This document shows positions 36,239 to 45,496 of a stretch of 64,000 bases of DNA, piece after piece. Position 1 is the first letter of the stretch; every line of letters begins with the position of its first letter. The position numbers and the translations under genes were made by a program. Source of the stretch: an uncultured Coprococcus sp. (lineage in GTDB: Bacteria; Bacillota; Clostridia; Lachnospirales; Lachnospiraceae); assembly GCA_900548215.1 (NCBI GenBank), contig URJI01000003.1, forward strand, positions 10,399 to 74,398, read 5' to 3'. Below the pieces are notes generated by a model. The model worked only from the letters and a program-made list of their open reading frames with translations, made no database searches and was not told the origin of the DNA.

Positions 36239-38384
36239 ATTTATCCTCTCCTTTATACACAATGCCAAAATCAATCGATCTTGTCATCTTGTCTGTTTTC
36301 TTAACCTTTATCTGTACTGTATCACCTATGGCATAGGTTTTGCCCGTGCTCTCACCTATCATAGCATAGTCTTCCTGCGAAAAATAGTAGTAATCGTCCA
36401 ACATATCCGACACATTTACAAATCCTTCTACAGTGTTTGGAAGTTCCACGAACATTCCTCTGTTCGTAACGCCCGATATAAGGCCCTCATAGCATTCGCC
36501 CACATGTTCCGACATATACTCAACCTTCTTAAGCTTTTCCACATCTCTCTCAGCTTCCTCTGCCCGGCGCTCCTTCCGTGAATTGTCATCACATACACGG
36601 TCGAGGATCATACTGTAGTGCTCTATTCTTCCTGAATCAAGCTTTCCATGTATGTTCTCTTTTATTATACGATGAATCTGCAAATCAGGATATCTCCTTA
36701 TAGGAGAAGTAAAATGACAATAATATTTGCAGGAAAGACCAAAATGCCCTGTGCATTCCGTGGAATACTTTGCCTGCTTCATAGTCCGAAGTGCCATCCT
36801 GCTCACAAGATTCTCATACGGTTCTCCTTTTATCTTGTTAAGTAATTTCTGAAACTCTTTTGGATGAATATTCTCTTTTGAAGCCTTAAAGTACATTCCA
36901 AAATTACTGATAAGAAGTGCAAGCTGCTCTACTCTGTCAGCATCCGGAGTCTCGTGAACTCTGTACTCAAATGGAATATCCTGCCAGAAATAATCCTCGG
37001 CTATAGTCTCATTTGCAGCGAGCATAAAATCTTCTATGATCTCATTGGAACGTCTTCTCTCATAAACACCGATGGACATGACCTTGCCCTCTGAATCAAT
37101 CTTTATCTTCGACTCATCAAAATCAAAATCTATTGACCCTCTCTTTTTTCTGCCTTCTCTTAGCAAATCTGACACATGAAGCATGAGTTCAAACATTGGT
37201 ACAAGTTCTTTATATTTCTCCGTCTCCTCAGGATCTCCATCTTCCAATATGGCTGACACACTTGTATATGTCATCCTGCGGTCAACATTTATAACGGTCT
37301 CACATATCTTATGACCGGTTATCCTGCCCTTTTCATCAATGTCCATAAGGCAGCTTAGTGCAAGCCTGTCCTGTCCTTCATTCAATGAGCAGATTCCGTT
37401 TGACAGCTTATGTGGGAGCATAGGAATAACTCTGTCCACAAGGTAACAGCTCGTACCTCTGTTCAGCGCCTCTTTATCAAGTGGAGAATTCTCCTTCACA
37501 TAGTGAGTTACATCGGCAATATGAACTCCAAGCTTATAGACACCATCCTTCTCGTAAAGTGTTATGGCGTCATCAAGATCCTTTGCATCCTCCCCGTCAA
37601 TGGTCACGGTCTGCAGATGTCTGAGGTCCGTTCTTCCCGCCATCTCGGATGTGCTCACACTGTCCGGAATCTGTGCGAGACTGTCCATGACCTCATCAGG
37701 GAAATCTACAGGTATATCAAGTGCTCTCACCACCGACAGCACATCAGTCTCAGGATCATTTATATGTCCAAGTATCTCTATGATCCTACCCTCAGGTGAT
37801 TTTACCTTATCGCCATAACTTATGATCTCAGCCACAACCTTGTGGCCTTCCATGGCACCCATGGAGTTGCTCTTCGATATGAATATATCTCCGTCTATCT
37901 TGAGATTATCTGGCACGACAAAGCCAAAATTCTTGTTTTTCTGGTATACTCCAACAACCTTTTTGAGACCACGTTCTAAGACACGGATGATAACAGCTTC
38001 CTGTCTAAGCCCCTTTGGTTTGTCCTCGGTACGGATGAGTACCGAATCGCCGTGAAATGCTCCATTTGTACTCTTCTCCGGTACAAAGAAATCATCCTTG
38101 ATCCCTTCTACACGAACAAAACCGTAGCCACGCTGATTGCCTATGAAAGTGCCTTTGTAAACCCCGTCTCCGACTCTCTGATAACGTCCCTTTGCAGACC
38201 TCACTATCATACCTTCATCTGTGAGATCATTCAGAATATCGAGCAGTGTCTGTCTCTCATTACCCGGGACCTGAAGGAATGTGCACATCTCTTTGAATTT
38301 CATAGCCGGATAGTCGTCATCACATATAAATTCATATACCGTCTGTTTTCTTTTGTTGTAAAGATCCAAATCTTTATTATCCAT
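36201..38384 (-). CDS. rnr: Ribonuclease R
   Basis: The 727-residue 3'-5' exoribonuclease degrades structured RNA and defective mRNA released by trans-translation. Order of domains: winged helix and cold-shock-like OB folds (residues 1-230), the RNB catalytic domain with [14 protein letters not shown], a C-terminal S1 domain ([18 protein letters not shown]) and a short basic tail ([10 protein letters not shown]). It lies between secG and smpB as in Bacillus. A strong terminator stands 19 bp in front of it, leaving no room for a promoter between. Confidence 0.96.
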   Translation of the reverse strand: MDNKDLDLYNKRKQTVYEFICDDDYPAMKFKEMCTFLQVPGNERQTLLDILNDLTDEGMIVRSAKGRYQRVGDGVYKGTFIGNQRGYGFVRVEGIKDDFFVPEKSTNGAFHGDSVLIRTEDKPKGLRQEAVIIRVLERGLKKVVGVYQKNKNFGFVVPDNLKIDGDIFISKSNSMGAMEGHKVVAEIISYGDKVKSPEGRIIEILGHINDPETDVLSVVRALDIPVDFPDEVMDSLAQIPDSVSTSEMAGRTDLRHLQTVTIDGEDAKDLDDAITLYEKDGVYKLGVHIADVTHYVKENSPLDKEALNRGTSCYLVDRVIPMLPHKLSNGICSLNEGQDRLALSCLMDIDEKGRITGHKICETVINVDRRMTYTSVSAILEDGDPEETEKYKELVPMFELMLHVSDLLREGRKKRGSIDFDFDESKIKIDSEGKVMSIGVYERRRSNEIIEDFMLAANETIAEDYFWQDIPFEYRVHETPDADRVEQLALLISNFGMYFKASKENIHPKEFQKLLNKIKGEPYENLVSRMALRTMKQAKYSTECTGHFGLSCKYYCHFTSPIRRYPDLQIHRIIKENIHGKLDSGRIEHYSMILDRVCDDNSRKERRAEEAERDVEKLKKVEYMSEHVGECYEGLISGVTNRGMFVELPNTVEGFVNVSDMLDDYYYFSQEDYAMIGESTGKTYAIGDTVQIKVKKTDKMTRSIDFGIVYKGEDKFVKGKRKHSHRK

Positions 38385-38402
38385 GTATATATCCTTTCAT
38401 AT

Positions 38403-38440
38403 AAAAAATGCTTACATAATAATTGTTATTATGTAAGCAT
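38403..38440 (-). terminator. Strong terminator between secG and rnr
   Basis: A 15-bp perfect stem (ATGCTTACATAATAA / TTATTATGTAAGCAT, loop TTG) is followed by six T on the minus strand, 13 bp after the secG stop. Expression of rnr must depend on read-through, on processing, or on a promoter located further upstream. Confidence 0.88.
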
Positions 38441-38452
38441 CAGAATTACTTA

Positions 38453-38704
38453 TTAGTTGAAAAGCTTTGAATCAAGCAGTAAAGCAAATACAAAGAACAG
38501 AACAGTAAGTACAGCTGTTATTCTCTTAAGCATCTCCTGCTTTGAGCTTCCCTTATTCTTGCTCCAGTAGGAATTATCAAATCCGCCGCCTGCTCCTGAT
38601 ATGGAACTTGTCAGGCTGGCATCCTTTCCTTCCTGTGAAAGAACTACGATCGCCAATACTATACATATTATAACATAAACTACCATCAAAATTGTCTTAA
38701 GCAT
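38453..38704 (-). CDS. secG: Preprotein translocase subunit SecG
   Basis: The 83-residue inner-membrane protein has two hydrophobic spans (VVYVIICIVLAIVVLSQEGK and RITAVLTVLFFVFALLLDS) flanking the family loop SISGAGGGFDNSYW. It assists SecYE and SecA in protein export. It heads the secG-rnr-smpB-ssrA block. Confidence 0.96.
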   Translation of the reverse strand: MLKTILMVVYVIICIVLAIVVLSQEGKDASLTSSISGAGGGFDNSYWSKNKGSSKQEMLKRITAVLTVLFFVFALLLDSKLFN

Positions 38705-38758
38705 ATTAACACCTCCGTTTCCGAAATTGTGTAAATGGATTTTACACCAACTTAAAAT

Positions 38759-38787
38759 ATAATAGCATAAGAAAATAATATATTCAA
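38759..38787 (-). promoter_or_regulatory. secG promoter
   Basis: On the minus strand TTGAAT (38787-38782) and TATTAT (38764-38759) are exactly 17 bp apart. Initiation near 38752 gives a leader of about 48 nt before secG. Confidence 0.6.
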
Positions 38788-38790
38788 CAA

Positions 38791-41388
38791 CTAATTTTTA
38801 TGTTTTTTCTTCTTACATGACATGATGAGCATAAAAAGACCGATGAGACTGACTGCAATTCCAAGGCCTCTGTACTTCACACGGAAAGACATACGAACGG
38901 TATTTTCTCCATCTGCCAGCCTTACTGAATAAAGGCCTCTGTCTATCAGATCTGGTGTCACTTCTTTTCCATTTACCTCTATAGTCCACTCAGCACTATA
39001 TGGAATGCTTATATACAGACTTTCACCCTCATTAACATATGCCTTGAACATCGCATATCCATTCTTCATCTGAATGCTGTCTGCAGATCTGCTTCTCAGT
39101 GTTTCTGTAACCGCTGCAAGTCTCTTGAGATCAAGTGCATAGAACTGCTCTTCGCCTTCCTTAATGTCCAGCTTGTTCTTTGTGACAACCCTGACATAAC
39201 ATGCAGCATCACCATCCGCTGCAGGAATGTCAAATACCGACGGAGATATCCATCTGGAGTAACCTGTAGCATACTGTTTGTTCACTTTCAACATTGCCTG
39301 AAACTCCGAATTCCATGGAATGTTGCCATAGATAGAATATTCTCCATCCGGAATGTATATCTTGTACTCTCTCTTCGCATCTGTAGTTTTAATTATTTTA
39401 TACTCAAGAGGTATATATATATCCGCTTTCTCACCTAAAAGCATACTGTACAGCTTTTCCTGGTATTCAAACGGATTCAGTTCATTCCAAACTGAGTCAT
39501 CTGCATAGTCAGAAACAGCAGTCTTGTAGGTCAATGCCATTGGCAGCCAGTACGGATTGTCATAGACATTTATGCCGTTTAATGTACCTTTAATGTCATC
39601 ATTTTTTACAAGTCCATTTATATCACAATTAGAAAGTACATACTTTACTCCGAGAAGTGAATCGGCCGCGAGCACGGACGTATTGACCGCACACATATTC
39701 TCATCACTCTTTCTATATCCAAGCCTATCCATAAGACTTATGGATACCGCATCCGGAGATGAAGTATAACCAGAAAGTCCCCAGATACTGTATGCAAGCG
39801 GCTCATCATAATTTGCACGAAGTCCCCTTCCAAGAGCATTCCTTGAACAGGTCTGATTCACTCTGTAGTCGCCGCCATCATATTCGCGAAGCGATGTTGT
39901 CATCTTGTCCATAGCTCCTACATACTCTTTGAAATCAACCGCTTTATCCACATGATAACTCCGCATCTGAAGTCCTGCGCCGTATGCAGTCTGGAGCGCA
40001 ACTACAAACACAAATCCCCAGGCCACAGCTTTTCTGAGCCATCTGTGCCTGCTATATGACATTCCAAATATTCCATATATAAGCAGCGCAACAAGACACA
40101 TGAACGCTATCGTCCGAAGCACCAGATATGCCGGCTGTCCTTTGAGCCAGAGATGTACCACGCCCATGGCAAATGAAAAACAAACCGCCGCTGTCACCAT
40201 ACGTATGGCATTCTTCTTCAGATCTTCCTTTAAGAAAAATTCCGCTGCGACAAATATTATGCACATCACGCCCACATATGAATATCTATACCAGTATGAG
40301 CCTACCTTCTTAAACATTGAAAATGCTGTGTAAAGCGGCGTCCAGTAAAAGAACATCAACATTATAAGCAGCATAAACCCTCTGATGAGTTTTTCTTTCA
40401 CGCCATACCGTCTGCCGGCAAAAAAACATATGCATCCGAGGAGTGCAAAACTTCCACAATATAATGACACATTGCCAAATGAGCTAGCTGAACCAAGTGC
40501 ATTTGACTCTATAAACGAAAATACATTTCCCGTGAAAGACGGATCTATAAGACCGCCAAGATCAAGCTGTCCCCTCCCGCTATACCTCATGGCACCTATG
40601 GTCGGCAGGAATAAAACACCGCTTATAAACACGCCTGTACACATGCCATACACAAACCGCACAGCGTCCCAGAGCAGTTTCTTAACAGAAAAATCCACAG
40701 TATTATCTGTATAGTACAAAACAAGTTCAAATATAAACCAGAATCCCACAAACAGGCAGTTTATCCCACCAACATACCAGTTGAACAGCACAGAAAGTCC
40801 TACAGTCACAGCCAGATATGAACATTTTTTATATCTGACAAGTCTGTAGACTCCGAGCATCATAAGTGGCAGCATATACACACCATCAAGCCACATGATA
40901 TTGCTTGCCTGCGCAATTGAATATTGGCACAGCGCATAGCTGACCGAAAGGATTACGACCACAGTGTTCCTGACAATCTCATTTCTACCCGAAAGTTCAA
41001 ATCTCTTATTCAGAAAATACACGCATGTCACCGCCGCACACATAAGTTTCAGCGTAACAACAACGTGGAAAAACAACATAAGTCCGGATTTCTTAAAGAA
41101 TACAACAAGCAGGTTAAACGGACTTGCAAGATAATAGCTGAATATCCCTATGCACGGTCCACCCATGGTCTTGCTGAATGAATAATACACACTGTTCTTT
41201 CCTGAAAGTACATCTTTCAGATACGCAAAAAGGTCAAGATACTGATAGTCAGCATCCATGGAAGTCAGTGATTTATTACCAAATGGTACATAACCCATGA
41301 CAAAGAACAGCGCCCATATAATACCGAATACACAAAACGCCGAAATGATCATTTCCCAGAACATATTTTTATTTCTATATCTGCCCAT
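38791..41388 (-). CDS. YfhO-family multispanning membrane protein
   Basis: The 865-residue protein is mostly hydrophobic, with about a dozen membrane spans over the first 480 residues, then a large extracytoplasmic part and a last span before a basic KKKKHKN tail. Early motifs SLTSMDADYQYLDLFAYLKD and GGPCIGIFSYYLASPFNLL are typical of YfhO. In Gram-positives this family is implicated in glycosylation of cell-wall polymers such as lipoteichoic acid; the substrate here is unknown. GGGGAG supports the ATG at 41388, eight codons into the longest frame. It stands alone between secG and the thi operon. Confidence 0.88.
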   Translation of the reverse strand: MGRYRNKNMFWEMIISAFCVFGIIWALFFVMGYVPFGNKSLTSMDADYQYLDLFAYLKDVLSGKNSVYYSFSKTMGGPCIGIFSYYLASPFNLLVVFFKKSGLMLFFHVVVTLKLMCAAVTCVYFLNKRFELSGRNEIVRNTVVVILSVSYALCQYSIAQASNIMWLDGVYMLPLMMLGVYRLVRYKKCSYLAVTVGLSVLFNWYVGGINCLFVGFWFIFELVLYYTDNTVDFSVKKLLWDAVRFVYGMCTGVFISGVLFLPTIGAMRYSGRGQLDLGGLIDPSFTGNVFSFIESNALGSASSFGNVSLYCGSFALLGCICFFAGRRYGVKEKLIRGFMLLIMLMFFYWTPLYTAFSMFKKVGSYWYRYSYVGVMCIIFVAAEFFLKEDLKKNAIRMVTAAVCFSFAMGVVHLWLKGQPAYLVLRTIAFMCLVALLIYGIFGMSYSRHRWLRKAVAWGFVFVVALQTAYGAGLQMRSYHVDKAVDFKEYVGAMDKMTTSLREYDGGDYRVNQTCSRNALGRGLRANYDEPLAYSIWGLSGYTSSPDAVSISLMDRLGYRKSDENMCAVNTSVLAADSLLGVKYVLSNCDINGLVKNDDIKGTLNGINVYDNPYWLPMALTYKTAVSDYADDSVWNELNPFEYQEKLYSMLLGEKADIYIPLEYKIIKTTDAKREYKIYIPDGEYSIYGNIPWNSEFQAMLKVNKQYATGYSRWISPSVFDIPAADGDAACYVRVVTKNKLDIKEGEEQFYALDLKRLAAVTETLRSRSADSIQMKNGYAMFKAYVNEGESLYISIPYSAEWTIEVNGKEVTPDLIDRGLYSVRLADGENTVRMSFRVKYRGLGIAVSLIGLFMLIMSCKKKKHKN

Positions 41389-41506
41389 TTTAAATTCTCC
41401 CCTTAAGGTCACATAAAAATCATAATGTTCATGTAATATACCACTTTTTCTTTGCTATATAAAGTTGTACAAGACACAAATAATATTAATTAAGAAATCA
41501 TACATT

Positions 41507-42985
41507 TTAAAGCATATATCTGCTTCTGATGTCAAATCCATGACACAGCGGTCCGCTTCCATGGCCAAGATCCATCATGGTTTTAAGAGCGCCCGATATA
41601 TATTCCTTTGCAAATCTTACAGAGTCAGATACAGAATATCCTTTTGCAAGGTTAGACGCTATCGCACTTGACAGTGTGCATCCAGTTCCGTGTGTATTCG
41701 GGTTATCTATCCTCTCACTTGAAAACCATATCATATCCTCACCATCATATAACAGATCATTTGCCTCATTCACACTGTGGCCACCCTTTACAAGTACCGA
41801 GCAGCCATACTTGTCGTATATTTTTTTTGCCGCATTTTCCATATCCTGCTTTGAAGAAACCGTAAAGCCTGTAAGCGCCTCCGTCTCAGGGATATTAGGA
41901 GTTATGAGACTGGCAACAGGAAACAACTTTTCAGTCAATAGCTTTACAGCGTCATCACTTATAAGTTTTGCACCGCTTGTGGCTACCATGACAGGATCCA
42001 CGACCACATTTTTTGCATTGTAAAATGTAAGTTTTTCAGCTATCACATCTATAAGCTCAGGCATCGAAACCATACCTATCTTCACAGCCACAGGGGAAAT
42101 ATCCGCGAACACAGCATCTATCTCATCAGCAAGGAACTCAGGTGTCACATTCATTATCGATGAGACACCTAAGGTATTCTGAGCTGTAAGCGCTGTTATG
42201 GCGCTCATTCCATATACCCCATTTGCCTGCATGGTCTTAAGATCCGCCTGTATACCGGCACCGCCAGAGCTGTCACTTCCTGCGATCGTAAGTACAGGTC
42301 TAAGAAGCTTTGTATCGGCATCGATATTCTCCAACATATCTGTAAATCCCTCAAAATAATAATCGCAATTAATCTTCAGATCGTCCTGTCTGTCACGGCT
42401 CGATTCATCATACAGACCAACTACTTTAAATCCTGCCGCATGTGCTGTACACGCCGCATGATATGCATCCTCAAACACATATGTCTCACTGCAGTTTGTT
42501 CCCATATATTCAGCGGCCTGGATATATATGTCAGGGGCAACTTTTCCAATCCCAACCTCTGAGCATGTAAATATCCTGTCAATATAATCCAGAAGCCCAA
42601 GTCTTTTAAGTGCCGATTCCACATGGCATCTGTCAGTTGATGTTGCAACTGTGATCTTCACTCCGTGTCCTTTTAGTATGGCAAGTATATCCCTGACCCC
42701 TGTTTTTTCAGGAACTTCATAAGCATAAAAATTGCTTATTGTAGTGTTTATACCATTCTTGATCTCGGTAGTATCCAGCTTAAGGTCATAATGCTCTTTG
42801 ATATATTCTGCACCCTTTTGCATACTCATCGTAAAAAGTGTCTTTTCCAGATCAGGCTCAGCCTGAACACCAAGTCCAGCCAGGTACAATTCCCCTGCAT
42901 GATCCCACATTGGCATGGAATCAAGCAGCACTCCATCCATATCAAATATTGCACCCTTTATATATTCTATACTGATTCTATCCAT
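41507..42985 (-). CDS. thiD: HAD phosphatase-ThiD fusion (HMP/HMP-P kinase)
   Basis: The 492-residue protein is a fusion. Residues about 8-220 are a HAD hydrolase with the nucleophile motif FDMDGVLLDSMP (D15, D17), TSTDRCHVESALKRLG and FEDAYHAACTAHAAGF. From about residue 228 comes a complete ThiD: TIAGSDSSGGAGIQADLK, VKIGMVSMPE, VVDPVMVATSG and NTHGTGCTLSSAIA. ThiD phosphorylates HMP twice; the HAD half may remove phosphate from a thiamin-pathway compound such as thiamin phosphate, which is inference. AGGAGAT decides the ATG at 42985, since an in-frame ATG overlapping the thiE stop lacks spacing. Last gene of thiM-thiE-thiD. Confidence 0.92.
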   Translation of the reverse strand: MDRISIEYIKGAIFDMDGVLLDSMPMWDHAGELYLAGLGVQAEPDLEKTLFTMSMQKGAEYIKEHYDLKLDTTEIKNGINTTISNFYAYEVPEKTGVRDILAILKGHGVKITVATSTDRCHVESALKRLGLLDYIDRIFTCSEVGIGKVAPDIYIQAAEYMGTNCSETYVFEDAYHAACTAHAAGFKVVGLYDESSRDRQDDLKINCDYYFEGFTDMLENIDADTKLLRPVLTIAGSDSSGGAGIQADLKTMQANGVYGMSAITALTAQNTLGVSSIMNVTPEFLADEIDAVFADISPVAVKIGMVSMPELIDVIAEKLTFYNAKNVVVDPVMVATSGAKLISDDAVKLLTEKLFPVASLITPNIPETEALTGFTVSSKQDMENAAKKIYDKYGCSVLVKGGHSVNEANDLLYDGEDMIWFSSERIDNPNTHGTGCTLSSAIASNLAKGYSVSDSVRFAKEYISGALKTMMDLGHGSGPLCHGFDIRSRYML

Positions 42986-42999
42986 AATATCTCCTAACA

Positions 43000-43644
43000 T
43001 TATCTGTCAAGCATAGTGCACACGGAAGTTTTAAGTTCCTCCGTTGCCTTTTTGATATCCTTCTGTCCAAATATGGCACTTATGACGGCCACACCGCATA
43101 TACCAGATCCTGCAAGTTCGCCCACATTGTCCTTTGTAATTCCGCCTATAGCAATGACTGGTATTGAAACTGCCTCGCATATCGCCTTAAGCATCTCATG
43201 GCTCACATCATCCGCATCATCCTTTGAGCCTGTTGTGAACACAGCTCCAACACCCAGGTAATCGGCACCATGTTTTTCTGCAATTAAAGCCTGCTCTACA
43301 GTCTGTGCAGACACACCCAATATCTTATCCGGTCCCAGTATCTTCCTGACATCCATAGCCTCCATATCGCTCTGTCCAACGTGTACACCATCTGCATCTA
43401 TATCCTTTGCAATCCCCACATCATCATTTATGACAAATGGAACTCCATATGATCTGCAGAGCTTCTGTATCTCAAATGCTTCAGCAAGGAAATTCTCATG
43501 ATCAAGATTCTTTTCCCTGAGCTGTACAAATGTCGCACCGCCATCAAGTGCTTTTTTCACCTGATCATATAAGGTCTCCCCGGAGAGCCAATGCCTGTCT
43601 GTCACCGCATAAAGCAACAGTTCTTTCTCGCTACAGTTACTCAT
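43000..43644 (-). CDS. thiE: Thiamin-phosphate synthase
   Basis: The enzyme joins HMP pyrophosphate and hydroxyethylthiazole phosphate to thiamin phosphate. It is a TIM barrel with FVQLREKNLD, VPFVINDDVGIAKDIDADGV, HVGQSDM, YLGVGAVFTTGSKDDADD and IPVIAIGGI. The chosen ATG (43644, 214 residues) follows AGAAGG; an ATG ten codons upstream is possible but its site is poorer. Both partner genes (thiM upstream, thiD downstream) are adjacent. Confidence 0.95.
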   Translation of the reverse strand: MSNCSEKELLLYAVTDRHWLSGETLYDQVKKALDGGATFVQLREKNLDHENFLAEAFEIQKLCRSYGVPFVINDDVGIAKDIDADGVHVGQSDMEAMDVRKILGPDKILGVSAQTVEQALIAEKHGADYLGVGAVFTTGSKDDADDVSHEMLKAICEAVSIPVIAIGGITKDNVGELAGSGICGVAVISAIFGQKDIKKATEELKTSVCTMLDR

Positions 43645-43738
43645 ATTCTTAGCCTTCTTTCTGTACTCTTTCATACCACTGTCTATTATATGCTTCTCAA
43701 AAATTTTATTTAAAGCTTATCCATTGTTTATGAACAGC

Positions 43739-44560
43739 TTACTTAATCTCGTATTTTGCCCCATTTTCAAGCGTATCACCATCCATATTGTAAACAGCAT
43801 CAATGATCCTGTTTCTGTAAGTGGAATTGCCCTCATAAGGTTTAAGATGTGAGTAACCTATCTCCCCCGCAAGTCCCATAACCATGACTGCAGCGGCAGC
43901 AGCTTCGAGCTTATTATCCGGATTAGCAGTCACATAGGCAGTCATCATGCCTGAAAGCTGGCAGCCAGTCCCTGTGATCTTACCCATCTCAGGTCTTCCG
44001 TTTCTTATCACATAGCATTTCTCTGAATCTGACACAAGATCTATAGCTCCTGTTACGGCAATTATTGTTTTCGTCTCAGCAGACAGTTTCTTGACAAATG
44101 CAACTGCATTATCAAGTGTATCCTCTGTAACCGCATCAGCCACATCTGCGTCAACTCCCTTTGTGCTTCCAGAACCATAAGCCAGAGTCTTTATCTCTGA
44201 GATATTTCCCCTTATAACGTCAAACTTCACTTCTTTCATAAGTCCAACCGCCGTGTCTGTACGAAGTTTGCTCGCTCCTGCTCCCACAGGATCTAGAAGG
44301 ACTACATGTCCCAGCTCATTTGCTCTCTTGCCTGCAAGGTACATTGATGGAATAGTATTCTTATTAAGCGTTCCAATATTGATATTCAGTCCACCGCAGA
44401 TACTTGTGATGTCGGCGACATCACCCTCATCATCCGACATAATAGGACTGCCACCGCATGCCAGAATGACATTTGCCACATCATTTACAGTTACATAATT
44501 GGTTATATTGTGCACAAGCGGCACATTCTTTTTTACGTTCTCTAGACATTTCTTTATCAT
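43739..44560 (-). CDS. thiM: Hydroxyethylthiazole kinase
   Basis: The 273-residue ribokinase-fold enzyme phosphorylates salvaged thiazole alcohol. Diagnostic stretches are PLVHNITNYVTVNDVAN, GGSPIMSDDEGDV, LDPVGAGASKLR and the catalytic GTGCQLSGM. AAAGGAGAT precedes the ATG at 44560; the frame extends upstream without a site. First gene of the thiamin operon. No thiC or thiG is nearby, so salvage is the visible route. An extended -10 (TGGTATATT, 44641-44633) would give a leader of only about 65 nt, too short for a THI-box. Confidence 0.95.
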   Translation of the reverse strand: MIKKCLENVKKNVPLVHNITNYVTVNDVANVILACGGSPIMSDDEGDVADITSICGGLNINIGTLNKNTIPSMYLAGKRANELGHVVLLDPVGAGASKLRTDTAVGLMKEVKFDVIRGNISEIKTLAYGSGSTKGVDADVADAVTEDTLDNAVAFVKKLSAETKTIIAVTGAIDLVSDSEKCYVIRNGRPEMGKITGTGCQLSGMMTAYVTANPDNKLEAAAAAVMVMGLAGEIGYSHLKPYEGNSTYRNRIIDAVYNMDGDTLENGAKYEIK

Positions 44561-44701
44561 CTTTAAATATCTCCTTTTCCTTCGCCAGATTAAAAGCAGA
44601 TCTGACATATATATCAAACTCCTGCAGTATCTAATATACCACACAACCCCTTATAACACCAAACACTGTATCCGCAGCCAAAGACATCTTTAAGCTGCAA
44701 G

Positions 44702-44752
44702 AAAAAACAAGGATACTATTTTAGCTTTAACACTAAATAGCACCCTTGTTTT
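44702..44752 (-). terminator. Terminator after mscL and the small frame
   Basis: A long stem (AAAACAAGGATACTATTT with AAATAGCACCCTTGTTTT, two mismatches, loop about 13 nt) is followed by six T on the minus strand. It abuts the TAA of the small frame at 44751. Confidence 0.82.
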
Positions 44753-44915
44753 AACAATGCATATGCTTCTGCCCGCCGAAAGATTTCACCTTGAGTGAAT
44801 CTCCCTCATATGAGTCACCGACTTTGCATTTCTCCTCATCGGCAACCGAGCTTCCTGAAGGACTATCTGGAACACTGTCAGTTTCTACAAGATTGATGTA
44901 CGGACACCTTCTCAC
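44751..44915 (-). CDS. Small Cys-containing open frame after mscL (uncertain)
   Basis: A 54-codon frame starts at GTG (44915), 15 bp after the mscL stop, and ends exactly at the terminator stem. It has an RCPY near the start, EEKCKVGDSYEGDS in the middle and ends HMHC. No ATG and no clear ribosome site are present, so it may be a remnant or be translated by coupling to mscL. No family is recognised. The stretch is less AT-rich than true spacer DNA here, the main reason for listing it. Confidence 0.3.
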   Translation of the reverse strand: MRRCPYINLVETDSVPDSPSGSSVADEEKCKVGDSYEGDSLKVKSFGGQKHMHC

Positions 44916-44930
44916 TATTTATGATCTGAT

Positions 44931-45350
44931 TTAATCCTGGGCAGGCGGAACATCAGATGTACAATGCATACACTTTGTTGCCTTGATATCTATCTCACCC
45001 ATACAGTAAGGGCACTTTCTTGTGAGAGGCGCTGCCACCTCTTTCTTCTTTCCAAGATCCATAAGTGTGTTGATTCCTTTCATAATGACAAATATGACAA
45101 ATGCCATAATGATGAAATTGATCACCGCTGACAGAAATGCACCGTACTCAATATACTGTCCTGTATGGAATATCTGAAAATGTCCACCGATCTTCGCTCC
45201 GCCTATACTGTTGATTATAGGTGTGATGAAACAGTCTGTAAAAGCTGTGACCAATGACTGGAATGCTCCACCAATGATAACACCGATTGCAAGACTCATC
45301 ACATTTCCCTTAAGAGCAAACTCCTTAAACTCTTCCAAAAACTTCTTCAT
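44931..45350 (-). CDS. mscL: Large-conductance mechanosensitive channel with C-terminal zinc ribbon
   Basis: The 139-residue membrane channel opens under hypo-osmotic shock. The start FLEEFKEFALKGNVMSLAIG and pore-lining VIIGGAF are standard MscL, and the second span is FIIMAFVIFVIMKG. Beyond the usual C-terminus lies a CPYC...KCMHC zinc-ribbon-like tail. GGGAGG six bases before the ATG at 45350 decides the start over an ATG two codons earlier. Confidence 0.95.
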   Translation of the reverse strand: MKKFLEEFKEFALKGNVMSLAIGVIIGGAFQSLVTAFTDCFITPIINSIGGAKIGGHFQIFHTGQYIEYGAFLSAVINFIIMAFVIFVIMKGINTLMDLGKKKEVAAPLTRKCPYCMGEIDIKATKCMHCTSDVPPAQD

Positions 45351-45373
45351 ATGCATCCTCCCAACTGAATACA

Positions 45374-45410
45374 GCACCGATCATAACAATCTTATATTAT
45401 AATTCGGTGC
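45374..45410. promoter_or_regulatory. Inverted repeat around a possible mscL -10
   Basis: GCACCGA (45374-45380) and TCGGTGC (45404-45410) are perfect 7-bp arms. Between them, on the minus strand, is TATAAT (45401-45396), which could be the mscL -10; no good -35 is seen. The pairing could be an operator or a hairpin. Confidence 0.3.
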
Positions 45411-45496
45411 CGTATCTTTTATTTATTGTTTCTCGCGCGATTGATATGACATATATCTACATTTGCTGCCATCACTCATCGCTCATCATCTTTTTT

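Noticed and set aside
44561..44930. TPP riboswitch before thiM
   Set aside because: No THI-box signature was found, and the sequence between mscL and the thi operon is explained by a small frame and a terminator.
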